This document shows positions 48,865 to 60,099 of a stretch of 64,000 nt of DNA, piece by piece. The notes under the pieces are model-generated. The model was given only the letters and a program-made list of their open reading frames with translations. It was not told where the DNA came from and did not search any database. The DNA comes from Trichomonas vaginalis G3 (taxonomy: Eukaryota; Parabasalia; Trichomonadida; Trichomonadidae). The first letter of the stretch is position 1, and every line of letters begins with the position of its first letter. The stretch lies in NCBI RefSeq assembly GCF_026262505.1, contig NC_067208.1, positions 8,689,962 through 8,753,961 of the forward strand, in the 5' to 3' direction. The translations under genes and the position numbers were made by a program.

Positions 48865-49320
48865 GTAAGGTCGGAGAGTTAAGATCTGGTTAGTAAGGTA
48901 GTAATGAGAGTTAAGATCTGGTTAGTAAGGTAGTAATGAGAGTTAAGATCTGATGAGTAAGGTAGTAATGAGAGTTAAGATCTGGTTAGTAAGGTAGTAA
49001 TGAGAGTTAAGATCTGGTTAGTAAGGTAGTAATGAGAGTTAAGATCTGGTTAGTAAGGTAGTAATGAGAGTTAAGATCTGGTTAGTAAGGTAGTAATGAG
49101 AGTTAAGATCTGGTTAGTAAGGTAGTAATGAGAGTTAAGATCTGGTTAGTAAGGTAGTAATGAGAGTTAAGATCTGGTTAGTAAGGTAGTAATGAGAGTT
49201 AAGATCTGGTTAGTAAGGTAGTAATGAGAGTTAAGATCTGGTTAGTAAGGTAGTAATGAGAGTTAAGATCTGGTTAGTAAGGTAGTAATGAGAGTTAAGA
49301 TCTGGTTAGTAAGGTAGTAA
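48865..49320. repeat. Satellite, 32 bp unit
   Basis: About 14 copies of GAGAGTTAAGATCTGGTTAG plus 12 bases, period 32, with few substitutions. Confidence 0.9.
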
Positions 49321-49458
49321 TGAGAGTCGTCAGTCGAGAGTTAGATCTGAGAGATCTGAGGTAAGTAATGAGAGTCGAAAGTTGAGAGTTAGATCTGAGA
49401 GATCTGAGGTAGTAATGAGAGTCGTCAGTCGAGAGTTAGATCTGAGAGATCTGAGGTA

Positions 49459-50761
49459 TAGGGTGTCCAAAGGTGTGTTTAGCACAAACCTGAATACTGC
49501 GAATAGAAATAAACAAGTTACATATATATAAAATTTATTTAAATATAATCACCATTGGATTCAATCACGCGTTCGCAGCGATCGATCCAGGCTTGAAAGA
49601 CACGCTTTAAATCATCATGAGAAAATTGCTCAAATTGCTCTCTTACAAAATTTTCAAGATCATCTGGACTCGCGAATTCGCGTCCTTCAGCTCTCTTTTT
49701 TAGCGTGCCGAATAAATAAAAGTCAGAGGGTGCAATATCAGGTGAATAAATTGGGTTTGGAACAACTTTGACATTGTTTTCCACCAAGTAATTCATTACC
49801 TTATGACTTTTGTGAACTCTTGAATTATCAAAATGAATTGCAAACTTTTGTTTTTGTTGTTTGGATTTCTCAAACTCATCAGAATTGATAATTTGAGTAA
49901 GAACATTGTCAATTAGATACTGAGCATTCATCGTATTAGGTTTTTGAAGAATATCAATTGCGATGATGCCATTCACGCCCCAAAAAACCGACAACATCAT
50001 CATTGGTGTGTCAATTTTTTTCTTCGGGAATGTTTGCGGATTTTCATCCTTCGGGATCCACATGATTTTGGCTTCTGTTGCATATTGAAACCAAGACTCG
50101 TCCCCTGTTACTAAAAAGCGAAACTTCTTGGATTGATACGCACGCAATATAGAGAGGAGCTCTTTCGAAGATTGGACTCTAGATTTTTTTGAACTGAATT
50201 AAGGTTGTGCGGAACCCAACGTGTATACGCTAGTTTGTAGTTCAAATAATTGTGCAGATAATAACTGACTGTTGTACGTGGTATCTTTGTCATCTCCTCT
50301 ATCCTTCTGAGTGATGCTCTTGGGTCTTCATCTAGCGCTTGAAGAATTGCTTTGATTTTTCTTTGATCCGGCGATTTTTTGTCAATTTTTATGATGGGCG
50401 CCTTTTTGTTCATGAAGTGATACATCCTAACATGATACGTTACAGTGGAATAGCTAGGAGCATCCATACCGAAGCATTTTACCAATGTCTCGTAGATTTT
50501 TTTACAGTCTTTGCATTTTTTTGCAAGAGCGAGGATGTTTTCTTTATGATTCATTAAAAAAATGAAAAAAATCCCGCCAAAATTTCCCGCGAAACCGCCT
50601 CTTGTCTCAAAATTCATTTTATATCCCGGCATGGCGCCAAAATACAACATACTCATCATATACATATATTCATATTTTTTATTATATATTTATAATCAGC
50701 ATATATCTCCTTTAATAGTCTCATATAGAGCGCTGTGCTAAACGCACCTTTGGACACCCTA
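49459..50761 (-). mobile_element. Mariner element, 1303 bp
   Basis: Inverted ends TAGGGTGTCCAAAGGTG, 26 bases with one mismatch (TGTGTTTAGCAC against TGCGTTTAGCAC). A TA target is duplicated at 49457-49458 and 50762-50763, and it sits in the 47 bp satellite. The size and ends match the Tvmar1 type of trichomonads, by memory of that family. The satellite on either side is unchanged, so insertion is recent. Confidence 0.9.
49539..50554 (-). pseudogene. Mariner transposase with one frameshift
   Basis: About 338 codons from ATG 50554 (MNHKENILALAKKC). N-terminal helix-turn-helix segments (RRIEEMTKIPRTTVSYYLHN), then WVPHNL, as mariners have. A first catalytic Asp in TGDESW, second in IHFDNSRVH, third in SPDIAPSDFYLF with 34 residues between the last two, so DD34D. 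A length change in a 7-base T run at 50184-50190 shifts the frame; otherwise it reads through. Needs a working source elsewhere to move. Confidence 0.9.
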
Positions 50762-51227
50762 TAGTAATGAGAGTCGTCAGTCGAGAGTTAGATCTGAGAG
50801 ATCTGAGGTAGTAATGAGAGTCGTCAGTCGAGAGTTAGATCTGAGAGATCTGAGGTAGTAATGAGAGTCGTCAGTCGAGAGTTAGATCTGAGAGATCTGA
50901 GGTAGTAATGAGAGTCGTCAGTCGAGAGTTAGATCTGAGAGATCTGAGGTAGTAATGAGAGTCGTCAGTCGAGAGTTAGATCTGAGAGATCTGAGGTAAG
51001 TAATGACAGTCCAGGGTTAGATCTGAGAGATCTGAGATAAGTAATGAGAGTCGAAAGTTGAGAGTTAGATCTGAGAGATCTGAGGTAGTAATGAGAGTCG
51101 TCAGTCGAGAGTTAGATCTGAGGTAGTAATGAGAGTCGTCAGTCGAGAGTTAGATCTGAGGTAGTAATGAGAGTCGTCAGTCGAGAGTTAGATCTGAGAG
51201 ATCTAAAGTATGTGATATTGTGGGAAG

Positions 51228-51350
51228 AATTCTTCCATCTGTTAAAGGGACATTTTGGAGAACGGTTTCGACGTTAATACCGCTTTGAATTTGTTGATTA
51301 GCTTGATTTAACCATTCTAAATCAATTAAATCGAAGATTCTACCACTCAT
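51228..51350 (-). pseudogene. Host gene start running into satellite DNA
   Basis: MSGRIFDLIDLEWLNQANQQ, IQSGINVETVLQNVPLTDGR and ILPTISHT in the minus direction, from ATG 51350, then satellite repeats and a stop. Satellite growth may have disrupted the gene. Possible partner: the relic at 48150-48470. Confidence 0.35.
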
Positions 51351-51679
51351 TTGAAAATTATAAGTTTTGAAAAAAAAAACCGTAAATCATTATTGAATCT
51401 AAAAATATTTATGTACAAAAAGTCGGTATATATTCTATAATTATTTAAAATAATGAAAAAGTTGATTTGTGAATCATTGAAATATTAATGCTGTTATATA
51501 TATATATATCAGATGATATAAGATGATTTTTTTAAATAAAAAATAAAAATTAATTTTTTAATTGTTAAAATAAGAATAGTAAGCTTGACAAGTAATTTAA
51601 GTTTTTTGCTTTGTAAAGTTATTTGGTTGGCAAATGCATTGTGTCACTTTTTGTTTGAGTTCACTTTCCGTAATTTGTC

Positions 51680-51820
51680 TTATGATAAAACTTCGACTTT
51701 TTTATCGCTCAGAGTTGCCGCATTGAATCTTGGGTCAGGAACTAATTTGCCGAGGAATTTTAATTTTTCTTTGATATCTGGCGGAAGATCTTCTCTTATT
51801 AGATGGTCTATGTCAGTCAT
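51680..51820 (-). CDS. Short 46 aa frame, host
   Basis: MTDIDHLIREDLPPDIKEKL, then KFLGKLVPDPRFNAATLSDK and KVEVLS. Composition looks coding and charged; downstream codons stay partly gene-like in other frames, so it may be the start of a decayed gene. Unrecognised. Confidence 0.3.
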   Translation of the reverse strand: MTDIDHLIREDLPPDIKEKLKFLGKLVPDPRFNAATLSDKKVEVLS

Positions 51821-51860
51821 TAAAAATTTGTCTTGTCACTTTTTTATTTTTTTTATTCTT

Positions 51861-52075
51861 TTGACAATCTGACAAAGTGAGAGCTGTAGAGACAAATGTG
51901 GGAGTATAGGCGGATCTTGCTGGAAGAAGATGTTTTTGGTAAGTTTCGTCATTAAGTTTTGAGCTTTGACATATAAATCTTTTGACAATCTGACAAAGTG
52001 AGAGCTGTAGAGACAAATGTGGGAGTATAGGCGGATCTTGCTGGAAGAAGATGTTTTTGGTAAGTTTCGTCATAA
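51861..52075. repeat. 121 bp tandem duplication
   Basis: TTGACAATCTGACAAAGTGA starts at 51861 and 51982, exactly 121 apart. Sequence unrelated to the other 121 bp arrays. Confidence 0.85.
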
Positions 52076-52320
52076 GGCTTTAAACTTTGGCGAATTATAT
52101 GTTAAATCTTTCATACTAATAAGCATAATAAAGATGCAAAGATTATTTGCTAGCGCCGGCTTACTAACATTAATCTGAAGAACAACTTTATTAATATGCT
52201 TTAAGCAGAAATGAACTGATTTATAAAGTACAGAATTTTAACGTAAGATTTTAACGTCATGATTCACAAATATAAGTCAATAGAAAAGGATATCGATTAG
52301 AATTTCTTCGTGAGGTCGTT

Positions 52321-52515
52321 TGAAAGTTCTGCAATCAGAAGAAGATTGTTGAACAATCCGCCATTCCAGGAGGCATGAGCTTGTTATGTCTCCTGGGATC
52401 ACAGATTGCAACCTAAAAGATGTGCATATGCACCTCTTGTCGGTTGAAAGTTCTGCAATCAGAAGAAGATTGTTGAACAATCCGCCATTCCAGGAGGCAT
52501 GAGCTTGTTATCTCT
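52321..52515. repeat. 124 bp spaced duplication
   Basis: TGAAAGTTCTGCAATCAGAA and about 55 more bases recur 124 bases apart. Each holds CCAGGAGG...TCTCCTGG, a possible stem, stronger in the first copy. Confidence 0.7.
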
Positions 52516-52679
52516 CCTGAAATGGCACATATTTGATAATTCCTGGAGCAGAACTTTGCACGCAATCAGACAAAAGATTGCGACAGAGTAACTGGGAAGA
52601 CAGCAACTTGAAGCGAAGTTTTGTTTTCGAGTCTTTGGTTAAGAAATCTTAACAAAAAAACAAAGAAAAAAATCAGATA

Positions 52680-52850
52680 AAGTTGTCAATAACTTCATCA
52701 GTTAATGCTCACCTATGGGAGGTGTTTTGCGGGAGCTGGGGGTATCTTGGTGAGTACTCAGGAGGCCAAGAAGGGCACCCCAACCGACATTATCCTGATG
52801 AATTCAGTTGTCAACCATTCTGAAAACCGCCGAAACCGTCGTGTGTAGAG
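52680..52850. ncRNA. GC-richer structured segment, candidate RNA
   Basis: Contains TGGGGGTATCTTGG pairing with CCAAGAAGGGCACCCCA around a TGAGTACTCA loop, and a CACCTATGGGAGGTG hairpin. TGATGA...CTGA words resemble snoRNA C/D boxes. No known family. Could equally be repeat DNA. Confidence 0.25.
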
Positions 52851-52970
52851 AAATTGTTTAAATTTATTTTTTTCAGATTTAAATAAAAATAAGAAATGTT
52901 TACTATTATGGATTTTGAAATTTTTTTAAATTAAGAGTAGGAGATGAGACAAATTTAAATTTTTAAGAAA

Positions 52971-53180
52971 TATTTGGAAGGGCGTAAGATACGCCAACTT
53001 AAATATATTATCAAATGAGAGAAAATCACTCAACAAAAAACAATTCTTTCAAAAAGTTTGACATTGATCTTTCTAATACATATTTTTGGAAGGGCGTAAG
53101 ATACGCCAACTTAAAAATATTATCAAATGAGAGAAAATCACTCAACAAAAAAACAATTCTTTCAAAAAGTTTAAAATTGA
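52971..53180. repeat. 112 bp spaced duplication
   Basis: GGAAGGGCGTAAGATACGCC and the following about 75 bases appear twice, 112 bases apart. Confidence 0.7.
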
Positions 53181-53229
53181 TCTTTCTAATACATATCCTA
53201 TGGAAGGAGTTTACATTCTCAAAATAAAA

Positions 53230-54200
53230 ACCAGTTCAAATCTTATTATTCCTTGAATAAAAATCATTTAATTTCAAATCCATTCCAAATCCTTAAATCT
53301 GTATTAAAATCATTTTGCCAACAACCAATACAATACAAATTACATTTCCATATATCTTCTTGTCCATTTTAATTTTTTATCTCATTTTATTTAATTTTAT
53401 TTAAAGCATATAGACATCGAGATCCTTTACACATAGTTATATAAAAGTCAAATACATAATAAATTCTTAATTCTAGAGATATCTCAAAATCTCATTTTTT
53501 TAATTTAAAATACCTTTCATTTTTCACAGTACGATCACAACAAACAAGCCATTTACTAATTAACACATATAAGAAAAATATCAAATTACAAAACAACTTT
53601 CAATATCATTCGCATCAAATTCTATTTTTTCATAATTATCAACTACATGTTATTATATAATATATGTCGGCGCATATTCCACTCTATACAAGTGTCAGAC
53701 ACACTCACACAAAGCTGTGAGATTCATACCTCTATCAGTAGGACTTCTCAAATCAAGAACACATATGTTTCACTATCGCACATCTGTGTAGGATCTAATT
53801 AACCCTTTGGACTGGTACTTCAAAATTTGATAATTTGATAATTTCATGTGATATCATCATTTGCCTTTAAAACAACTGTACGTTAAACTAGACACGTTTC
53901 TCTATCATAATGCAAAATATCAAAGTTTGGGAGACTCCCAAAGTGGCTGAAACTGATCATAAGGGTGAAAAACCGTTTTCCAGAAGTTGGGAACGTAGGG
54001 TATTTTGAAATTTAAATTATTTATCAAAATTAAAATTTAACTTGAAATTTATAATTATTTAGTCATATTTTGCATAATTCTAAGTAGATTTTGTAAAAAA
54101 TCAAGAAAGAAAAATTTTAACGTGCTTTATTTTTTCTTTTTTATAATAATACATATTATTATATAATTAACATATTCATAATGTTTCACCCTTTCAAAAA
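53230..54200. other. AT-rich host intergenic DNA
   Basis: No gene or repeat of note; one small palindrome TTTGGGAGACTCCCAAA near 53925. Confidence 0.4.
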
Positions 54201-54206
54201 TATCCT

Positions 54207-54620
54207 CCTCCTCCTCTCAAATAAACGTACATACGGGTGGCCTCTTTTTTCAAAAAATTAAAATTTGAAATTTTGGGCTCAAATATTAGAGATTTTTTCA
54301 ACCTTCAACGATATATGTTGTCTATATCAGACCTCCTTTCTTTTTGATACTTAACAATGTTCCTAAATCTTAGCCGTTAAGGCTGTTCTGAAAATATTTT
54401 TTTTCGAAAAAATTCGAAAAAAATTCTTAAAATTCAAAAATCCCTTAATTCCTGAGGATTTTGGAAAAAGTTTTTACATGAACATGTGTATATTATATGA
54501 AGTATATTGATAAGGTAAAAATCAAATTTTATTGCATATTCATCGAGAAAATAAACTAACGAATCCCTCAAAATTGAGAGGGTAATCCTCCTCCTCTCAA
54601 ATAAACGTACATACGGTGCA
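54207..54620. repeat. Direct repeat pair, about 385 bp apart
   Basis: TCCTCCTCCTCTCAAATAAA with CGTACATACGG occurs at about 54208 and 54591. The second copy ends next to the gene relic at 54633. Confidence 0.5.
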
Positions 54621-54632
54621 CCCTTAAGTATA

Positions 54633-55470
54633 TCAATAATGTTTTCTTAGTTTACATATTATTGATATTTGTATCATGCTGAAATGTGAGATCAATTCGA
54701 TTGTATCATCGCTTATCTTGATGTGGTAAATTTTTGTCATTTCAACTATAAATGGAATAATTATAGGTTCAAAACGAACAGTGTAAATGTCGTCGAACAT
54801 TTCAATGCATACGAATTTGAAATCAATATGTGTATCTTCTACAAGGTACTGATCAATGTATGATTTAAATTTTTAGAAAATTATCTCTGTTTTAGTTTAA
54901 TAAAATAATATTGCGCGGTGAATTTGTATCTCAAAATTATGTAACTGTATCGGTAACAACTTCAAATGTCTTATTGACAAGATTTGTAAAAAAAATCAAA
55001 AATATACTTGAGATTATATAAATGTGCTCTTCTCTTTATAACGTAAGAATTGATCAAAGATAACATGTGTACTACTGATTGATTTTGGAGGATTGCTATG
55101 ATTAGAGACGATTTGATTAAATAATTCAATGAAAAATGGACTATTTGATTCATCAATTAGGAGATTCGATTGTTTGTATTCGATTGCACTTCTGCATTTG
55201 GTGAATTAGTTGTATCGTAAATCAAGGAAAGTTAATCTCATCTGCTGTGATACTCTTAAAAAATTAAAAGAACGAATTTTTTTTCTAAATACAATTAATG
55301 GCATCAGATGATTAGATTACTTTTTTAGAAATCATCAATCAAATTTGGCATATTTTTGAAAGAATATCTAAAGACAAGACACCCAATAAGAGTTTTTGTG
55401 CATACGGTTCTCGGGCGCCTATGTCACATTCACAAAGGACTCCGTCTTTATTAGCAAACTCAGAAGAAAT
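54633..55470 (-). pseudogene. Decayed host gene
   Basis: Coding-like stretches in order on the minus strand: SEFANKDGVLCECDIGAREP with YAQKLLLGVLSLDI; CRSAIEYKQSNLLIDESNSP with FFIELFNQIVSNHSNPPKSI; then DQYLVEDTHIDFKFVCIEMF, DDIYTVRFEPIIIPFIVEMT and a stop near 54633. They are interrupted by stops and shifts. Family unknown; amino-acid use is that of a real protein. Confidence 0.5.
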
Positions 55471-56225
55471 GTTTAACTAAAAGAAAAATTATTTCATCAA
55501 GACTAATAAATGTTTTAAAAAAGCAAATCACATCATTAACATATCAGTTTTAATTACAAAACTCAACGATACATAACAAATTTCTTCGAAATTTAAATTC
55601 TCATTAAAAAATTCTTTTGATACAAATTAAATAGCTACATATTCGATTTTCCCATTGATACGAACTTATTGTTTTCATTCAAGATTTACAAGAAATCAAA
55701 TACTTATTTCACAACAACAAATATCTATTTTTACTCAAACACGAGCATGTATTTACTAATAAATTCATGTTTTTACATCATTACATTTGACAATACTATC
55801 AAAACAACCCCAAAATCAAACTAATTTTCGATATTCTTTATTCAGACCAGAGAATTCATATAAATCATCGATTACTCAAATTTAAGTATTCATTTAATGT
55901 AATAATTGTTAGATATTAGGCGTTTTAAAAATTCTCCCTATTTCAAATTTTCAAGCGAATTAAGTCGATATTTCATACATTTTATAATATACAAATCATG
56001 TGTAAGTACAATAGCTTTAATTATTTACAATATTGATCATTTTATTACGAAATCCAAAAATTTAATCAGCAAAATCGATGTTTTTATATAAGATTAGAAT
56101 GATTTACATCATTGTTTCCATGCACTAGCTGTTAAAATGCTGATGACAGCTAAAAGAATCGCAATTTCATAACTTGAATATAAGATTCAAATGAATCGGC
56201 ATTATTTGACATTTACATCATTGAA
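55471..56225. other. AT-rich host intergenic DNA
   Basis: No gene or repeat seen apart from a short inverted match, GAATCGGCATTATTTGACAT at 56193 against the start of the next gene, whose first codons are its reverse complement. Confidence 0.4.
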
Positions 56226-57278
56226 ATGTCAAATAATGCCGATTCATTTTTTTTGATGAAAACAATGAAATTCAATCACGATTTTCAGATAACAGTATCA
56301 AAACACACATCAACTATGAATAATTTACACTTTGATCAATCACCTGATGATGTTTGGGAACTCTTTTACAATACTCCACCTAATTCAAAACCAATTCAAG
56401 GTACAAATGTTACCGCGAAATCAACAAATAATGAATGCTTCTTATATAACTGTATATTCATCACCATTATAACTAATAGTGCCATTTATTTTACGAATAC
56501 AAGCAATAAATTTCTTAACTCATATTGTTCATTTACTAACTGCAGCAGTAATACAAAAGGTGGATCTCTCTACTTTATTTGTAATAGTTCGATTGTCCAA
56601 TACCGAACATGTGGCTACAAATCAAAAACAAACTCCTATGGACATCATTCATATGTTGAATTAGTTGATAAATCAAATAATAAAAATTATCTTTATGAAA
56701 GTTCATTTTATGAATGCGGAAATTTAGAAAAATATTGTACAAATTTTCTTCAATATGGAAATATTGAAGTTAAATCAATCAACACAAGTTTCTGTGAAGC
56801 AAACTCTGACTCAGGAATACTTCTATATGAACCAACAAGTCTAAGTAATGTAACATATTCATCATTTTGTAACACAACATCAAATTATTTTATTTTATCA
56901 TTAGAAAATGGTAACTATAGTTTTAATTTTTGTAATGTTTTGAATAATAAACACAAAGAATCTAATGAGGAAACATTCTATGCATTTGGATCAACTGTTC
57001 TTATTGAAAACTGTTCATTTCTTGGAAACAAAGGACCAGGAAAAGAATTTTATCAAGTAAATTCTGGTTCAATTACAGTTAAAGATTCTTTCTGTGACAG
57101 AATAGATAAAACAAAAGGATCAGTTACAACAAATAATGTTGAAAATATATATTCTATTCATCATCTTTCTCACTTTTCATCATATCTGTGTGAAGCAGAG
57201 TTTCCTATTATAGATAAAAAGCCTATGAGATCTGCTTTTGATTTATATCATCAATTTTCCTTTAGACGAAGGCGTTAA
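56226..57278 (+). CDS. Cys/Asn-rich beta-helix-like protein
   Basis: 350 residues, whole, from the ATG. Repeated units such as GGSLYFICNSSIVQYRTCGY, FLNSYCSFTNCSSN and VLIENCSFLGNK give the strand-turn rhythm of a right-handed beta-helix. No signal peptide or membrane segment. C-terminus basic (FSFRRRR) after CEAEFPI, the tail shared with two paralogues at 17418 and 58713. Likely a surface or cytoplasmic repeat family; exact function unknown. Confidence 0.65.
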   Translation: MSNNADSFFLMKTMKFNHDFQITVSKHTSTMNNLHFDQSPDDVWELFYNTPPNSKPIQGTNVTAKSTNNECFLYNCIFITIITNSAIYFTNTSNKFLNSYCSFTNCSSNTKGGSLYFICNSSIVQYRTCGYKSKTNSYGHHSYVELVDKSNNKNYLYESSFYECGNLEKYCTNFLQYGNIEVKSINTSFCEANSDSGILLYEPTSLSNVTYSSFCNTTSNYFILSLENGNYSFNFCNVLNNKHKESNEETFYAFGSTVLIENCSFLGNKGPGKEFYQVNSGSITVKDSFCDRIDKTKGSVTTNNVENIYSIHHLSHFSSYLCEAEFPIIDKKPMRSAFDLYHQFSFRRRR

Positions 57279-57318
57279 TATTCATGATTTATGAATTTAT
57301 ATAATCAAAAAATTGTAA

Positions 57319-57610
57319 TTAAAGACCATTATTAACGAAAGCATTCATCAATTGTTTAATATCAATTGAAATATGAAAAACTTTATATTCAAAAGATGAT
57401 GCGGCTTGATTTCTCAATTTAATTTTCAAAGAGTTCGTATTTGTTACAGTGAATTTAAATAATTAGTACTGATATAGTAATGCAATAATATCGGGAACAT
57501 GGCTCTTAATTTCGAAATAGGTTTTCTTTGTAAGGCATCTAAGTATTATGAGATTTCTTATTCAATTCTATTATATCATTAATAATTAGTTCTTAAAAAA
57601 AATTGTGTAT
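57319..57610 (-). pseudogene. Short host gene relic
   Basis: NDIIELNKKSHN, LTKKTYFEIKSHVPDIIALL, a stop, then FKFTVTNTNSLKIKLRNQAA and SSFEYKVFHISIDIKQLMNA with a stop at 57319. It looks like the C-terminal part of a protein; interrupted, so dead. Convergent with 56226-57278. Confidence 0.4.
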
Positions 57611-58712
57611 TTTAGTGGGTATTATTCTGGATAATGCCAATTTTTACAAGATTTAATATTAACCATATCAATAGCCGACTCAATGTAAAAATTTAGATAT
57701 TATTTTTTCATTAATCAAACTTTGATAAATTTTAGTATAATGAACGATTTTGTTTCGTGTATGATACAGAAATGAAAAGCTTAATTAATATCATTTTGCA
57801 TTTTTTAAAGGATGTTAGAGTACAACTACATTAAAAAATCAGATTTGAACTGCGATACTGCATCAAATTGATGCATATCTGATAAGGATCTCAAAAGAGT
57901 AAAGTTAATTTTTTTGTGTTTTTTTAAGGTTTGGGCCTGAGTAAAACACCATCTCGAGCAATATTTTTGGGATGACGATAGACCTTATTTGGCCTTACAG
58001 TGGACCCTTAAAATTGTTTCAACTTCTAGGGGAAAAATTATAAAATATGATGTAAACTCTATTGTTAAATAATATTTAATTGAATTTATTCTCAAATATT
58101 TTGTGAAAATTATTCAAAATAATTGAGAATAATATTTTTTTTGGGAAAAATCATTATTCTAAAATTGTGAATAATAAATTCGTTATATCATGAACTCGCA
58201 AGAAAGATTCATCCTTTTATACCGTTATATTTATGAATTGTTTAAATATGTAAAATAGACTTAGATTTGGTTCAAATGAATATTAAATATCCTTCTTTTC
58301 TTTATTCCTACTAGCTATATGCAATACTCAGATATGTACTCTCAAATATCTTAATGTTTGTCCAGAATAAGCTTCTTCATTACAGAATTGTTTTAAATCA
58401 ATTACGGTGATCAAATTACAGTACTTAAATCGGAATCACGGATCCGTATGCAATGTGTTATTTTTATACATAGGGGATTTTTATCTGAATTTGCTTTCTT
58501 TTTAAGATTTCAGATACAAAAATGTTCCTTGATGCAGATTTTTCTGTTTTCAAAGGGTGCACAAAACATTTATGAAGTGATTATCATAATGTATAGTGTT
58601 TGGTGATGAATATTAAGATAAATTCTCAAATTTCATTTTTAGAGCAAAACTCAGAAAGAATGAGGATGTTAAATATATTAACTCATGAAAAAGATGTATT
58701 GTGGTCAACAAT
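57611..58712. other. Host intergenic DNA
   Basis: No gene or repeat array recognised. AT-rich with homopolymer runs. Confidence 0.4.
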
Positions 58713-59753
58713 TTATGTTTTTAAACTAATTAAACTGACAAGAGGAAAATGAAATGAAAAACGTTTATCAATAAGAAGTGTTTTCTCTAATTTGGATTCA
58801 AATGAAATTGGATGTTCTGCTTCACATTTGCCTAATGAAAGAAGTTCAAGTGTAAGATCAAATGAATTTGTAGTCATTTCATCTGTATTAACTTCACCAA
58901 GATAAGCACTTTGATTCAAATTTCCAGTGCAGTGTTTGATTATAATAGTACCTCTAAACACATAAAAAGTATTTTTTGCTTTGTTTCCTGAAAAAATACA
59001 TTCTGAAACAGTAACGCTTGTTGAAGATGGTACGTCTGTGCTAATAATCGAACTACTCTGATAAGAAGTACTACATGAATTGTTTTTGAAAATTGAATTT
59101 TTGAAAAATGAATCAGGTGTTTCATTAATATTCAAGCAAACCGCACCTGATTCACTGTTGTCATTAGAAATGAAACAACAAAAGCTAATATTTATTGGAT
59201 TATTTACAATATTACAACCTGAATTTTCTTTGCATTTCGTATTAGTGTTATTTGTAGAAATAAGGGTCTTATCTCCATAACAATGAAATATACTGCATAT
59301 CCTGTGTAATCTTTACCGCATTGATAGAGAGAACTTAAATTTACGAAATTTTTGTTTTCTGGTGTAACATTTGTGTATGAATACTTTGCATTGCTTGGTG
59401 TGTAACATTTAATAGCACAAAATCTATCTTGGACAATGAAACTGTTACCATTGAAGTAGATGCAGCCACCTTCTTTATTTCGTGTAATATTAGTAAATGT
59501 GCATAATGAATGAAGTAATTTAATAGAATTGATTTCACAATTAATGACATTGTCTGAAAAATCTTTGAAATCTGAGGAAAGTAAAAAGAAATTTGAGGAA
59601 ATAGTTGGTTTTGCGTTATCTGTGATACGAATATATTTTTCTTCTGATGAACCGTAGTAACCTTCCCATATGTCACTTGGAAATCCAGCTTCATGAGAAG
59701 CCAGATTTCCGAAGAGATTTTCAATGAAAAAAGGAACTTCCTTTTCTGAATTT
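58713..59753 (-). pseudogene. Beta-helix-like paralogue, damaged
   Basis: Close paralogue of 17418-18533: KEVPFFIENLFGNLASHEAG, CTFTNITRNKEGGCIYFNGN, SIFKNNSC and CEAEHPISFE recur in the same order. There is a frame change near 59290, and, as in the paralogue, no ATG before KEVPFF, with an in-frame stop upstream. The missing N-terminus in both copies suggests either a lost first exon or a common truncated ancestor. Confidence 0.65.
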
Positions 59754-60099
59754 TAGAGTAATGATCGCACTTTGGAAGACAAGATTTCGATATTTGATAT
59801 CTTCACATATACCACATTTCTTTTATTAATATAATATATGATGAATAAGAAGAAATTTAGCATTTCACATCAGAAAAAAAAAGAAAATGAGATTGTAATA
59901 GTTGTCTATCTTTATTTTGAAGCATATTCTTTTCATTGTTTCTTTAATTCATTTAAAAAAACTTATATTTTTAACATATCAAATAGGAATTTGTATTTCT
60001 CTCCTCTAAAACATGTATTTTTCATCATTAACTAAATAAAAAATAAATATTGAAATAACGATGATAATTTAAATATAAATATGGTTAAAAAAATATAAA
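59754..60099. other. Intergenic DNA
   Basis: AT-rich, no gene seen. Confidence 0.4.

Larger units (their letters stand above)
49321..51205. repeat. Satellite, 47 bp unit, interrupted by mariner
   Basis: GAGAGTCGTCAGTCGAGAGT with TAGATCTGAGAGATCTGAGG recurs every 47 bases in 49321-49456 and 50764-51205, some units shorter. Contains AGATCTGAG words also in the 32 bp satellite, so the two are related. The mariner occupies 49459-50761. Confidence 0.85.

Noticed and set aside
51585-51872. 95-codon plus-strand frame
   Set aside because: Opposite strand has a better coding frame (51680-51820); this frame is hydrophobic by base composition.
59838-60035. 65-codon frame between host genes
   Set aside because: Lys/Phe/Ile-rich, as expected from AT-rich DNA; no other support.
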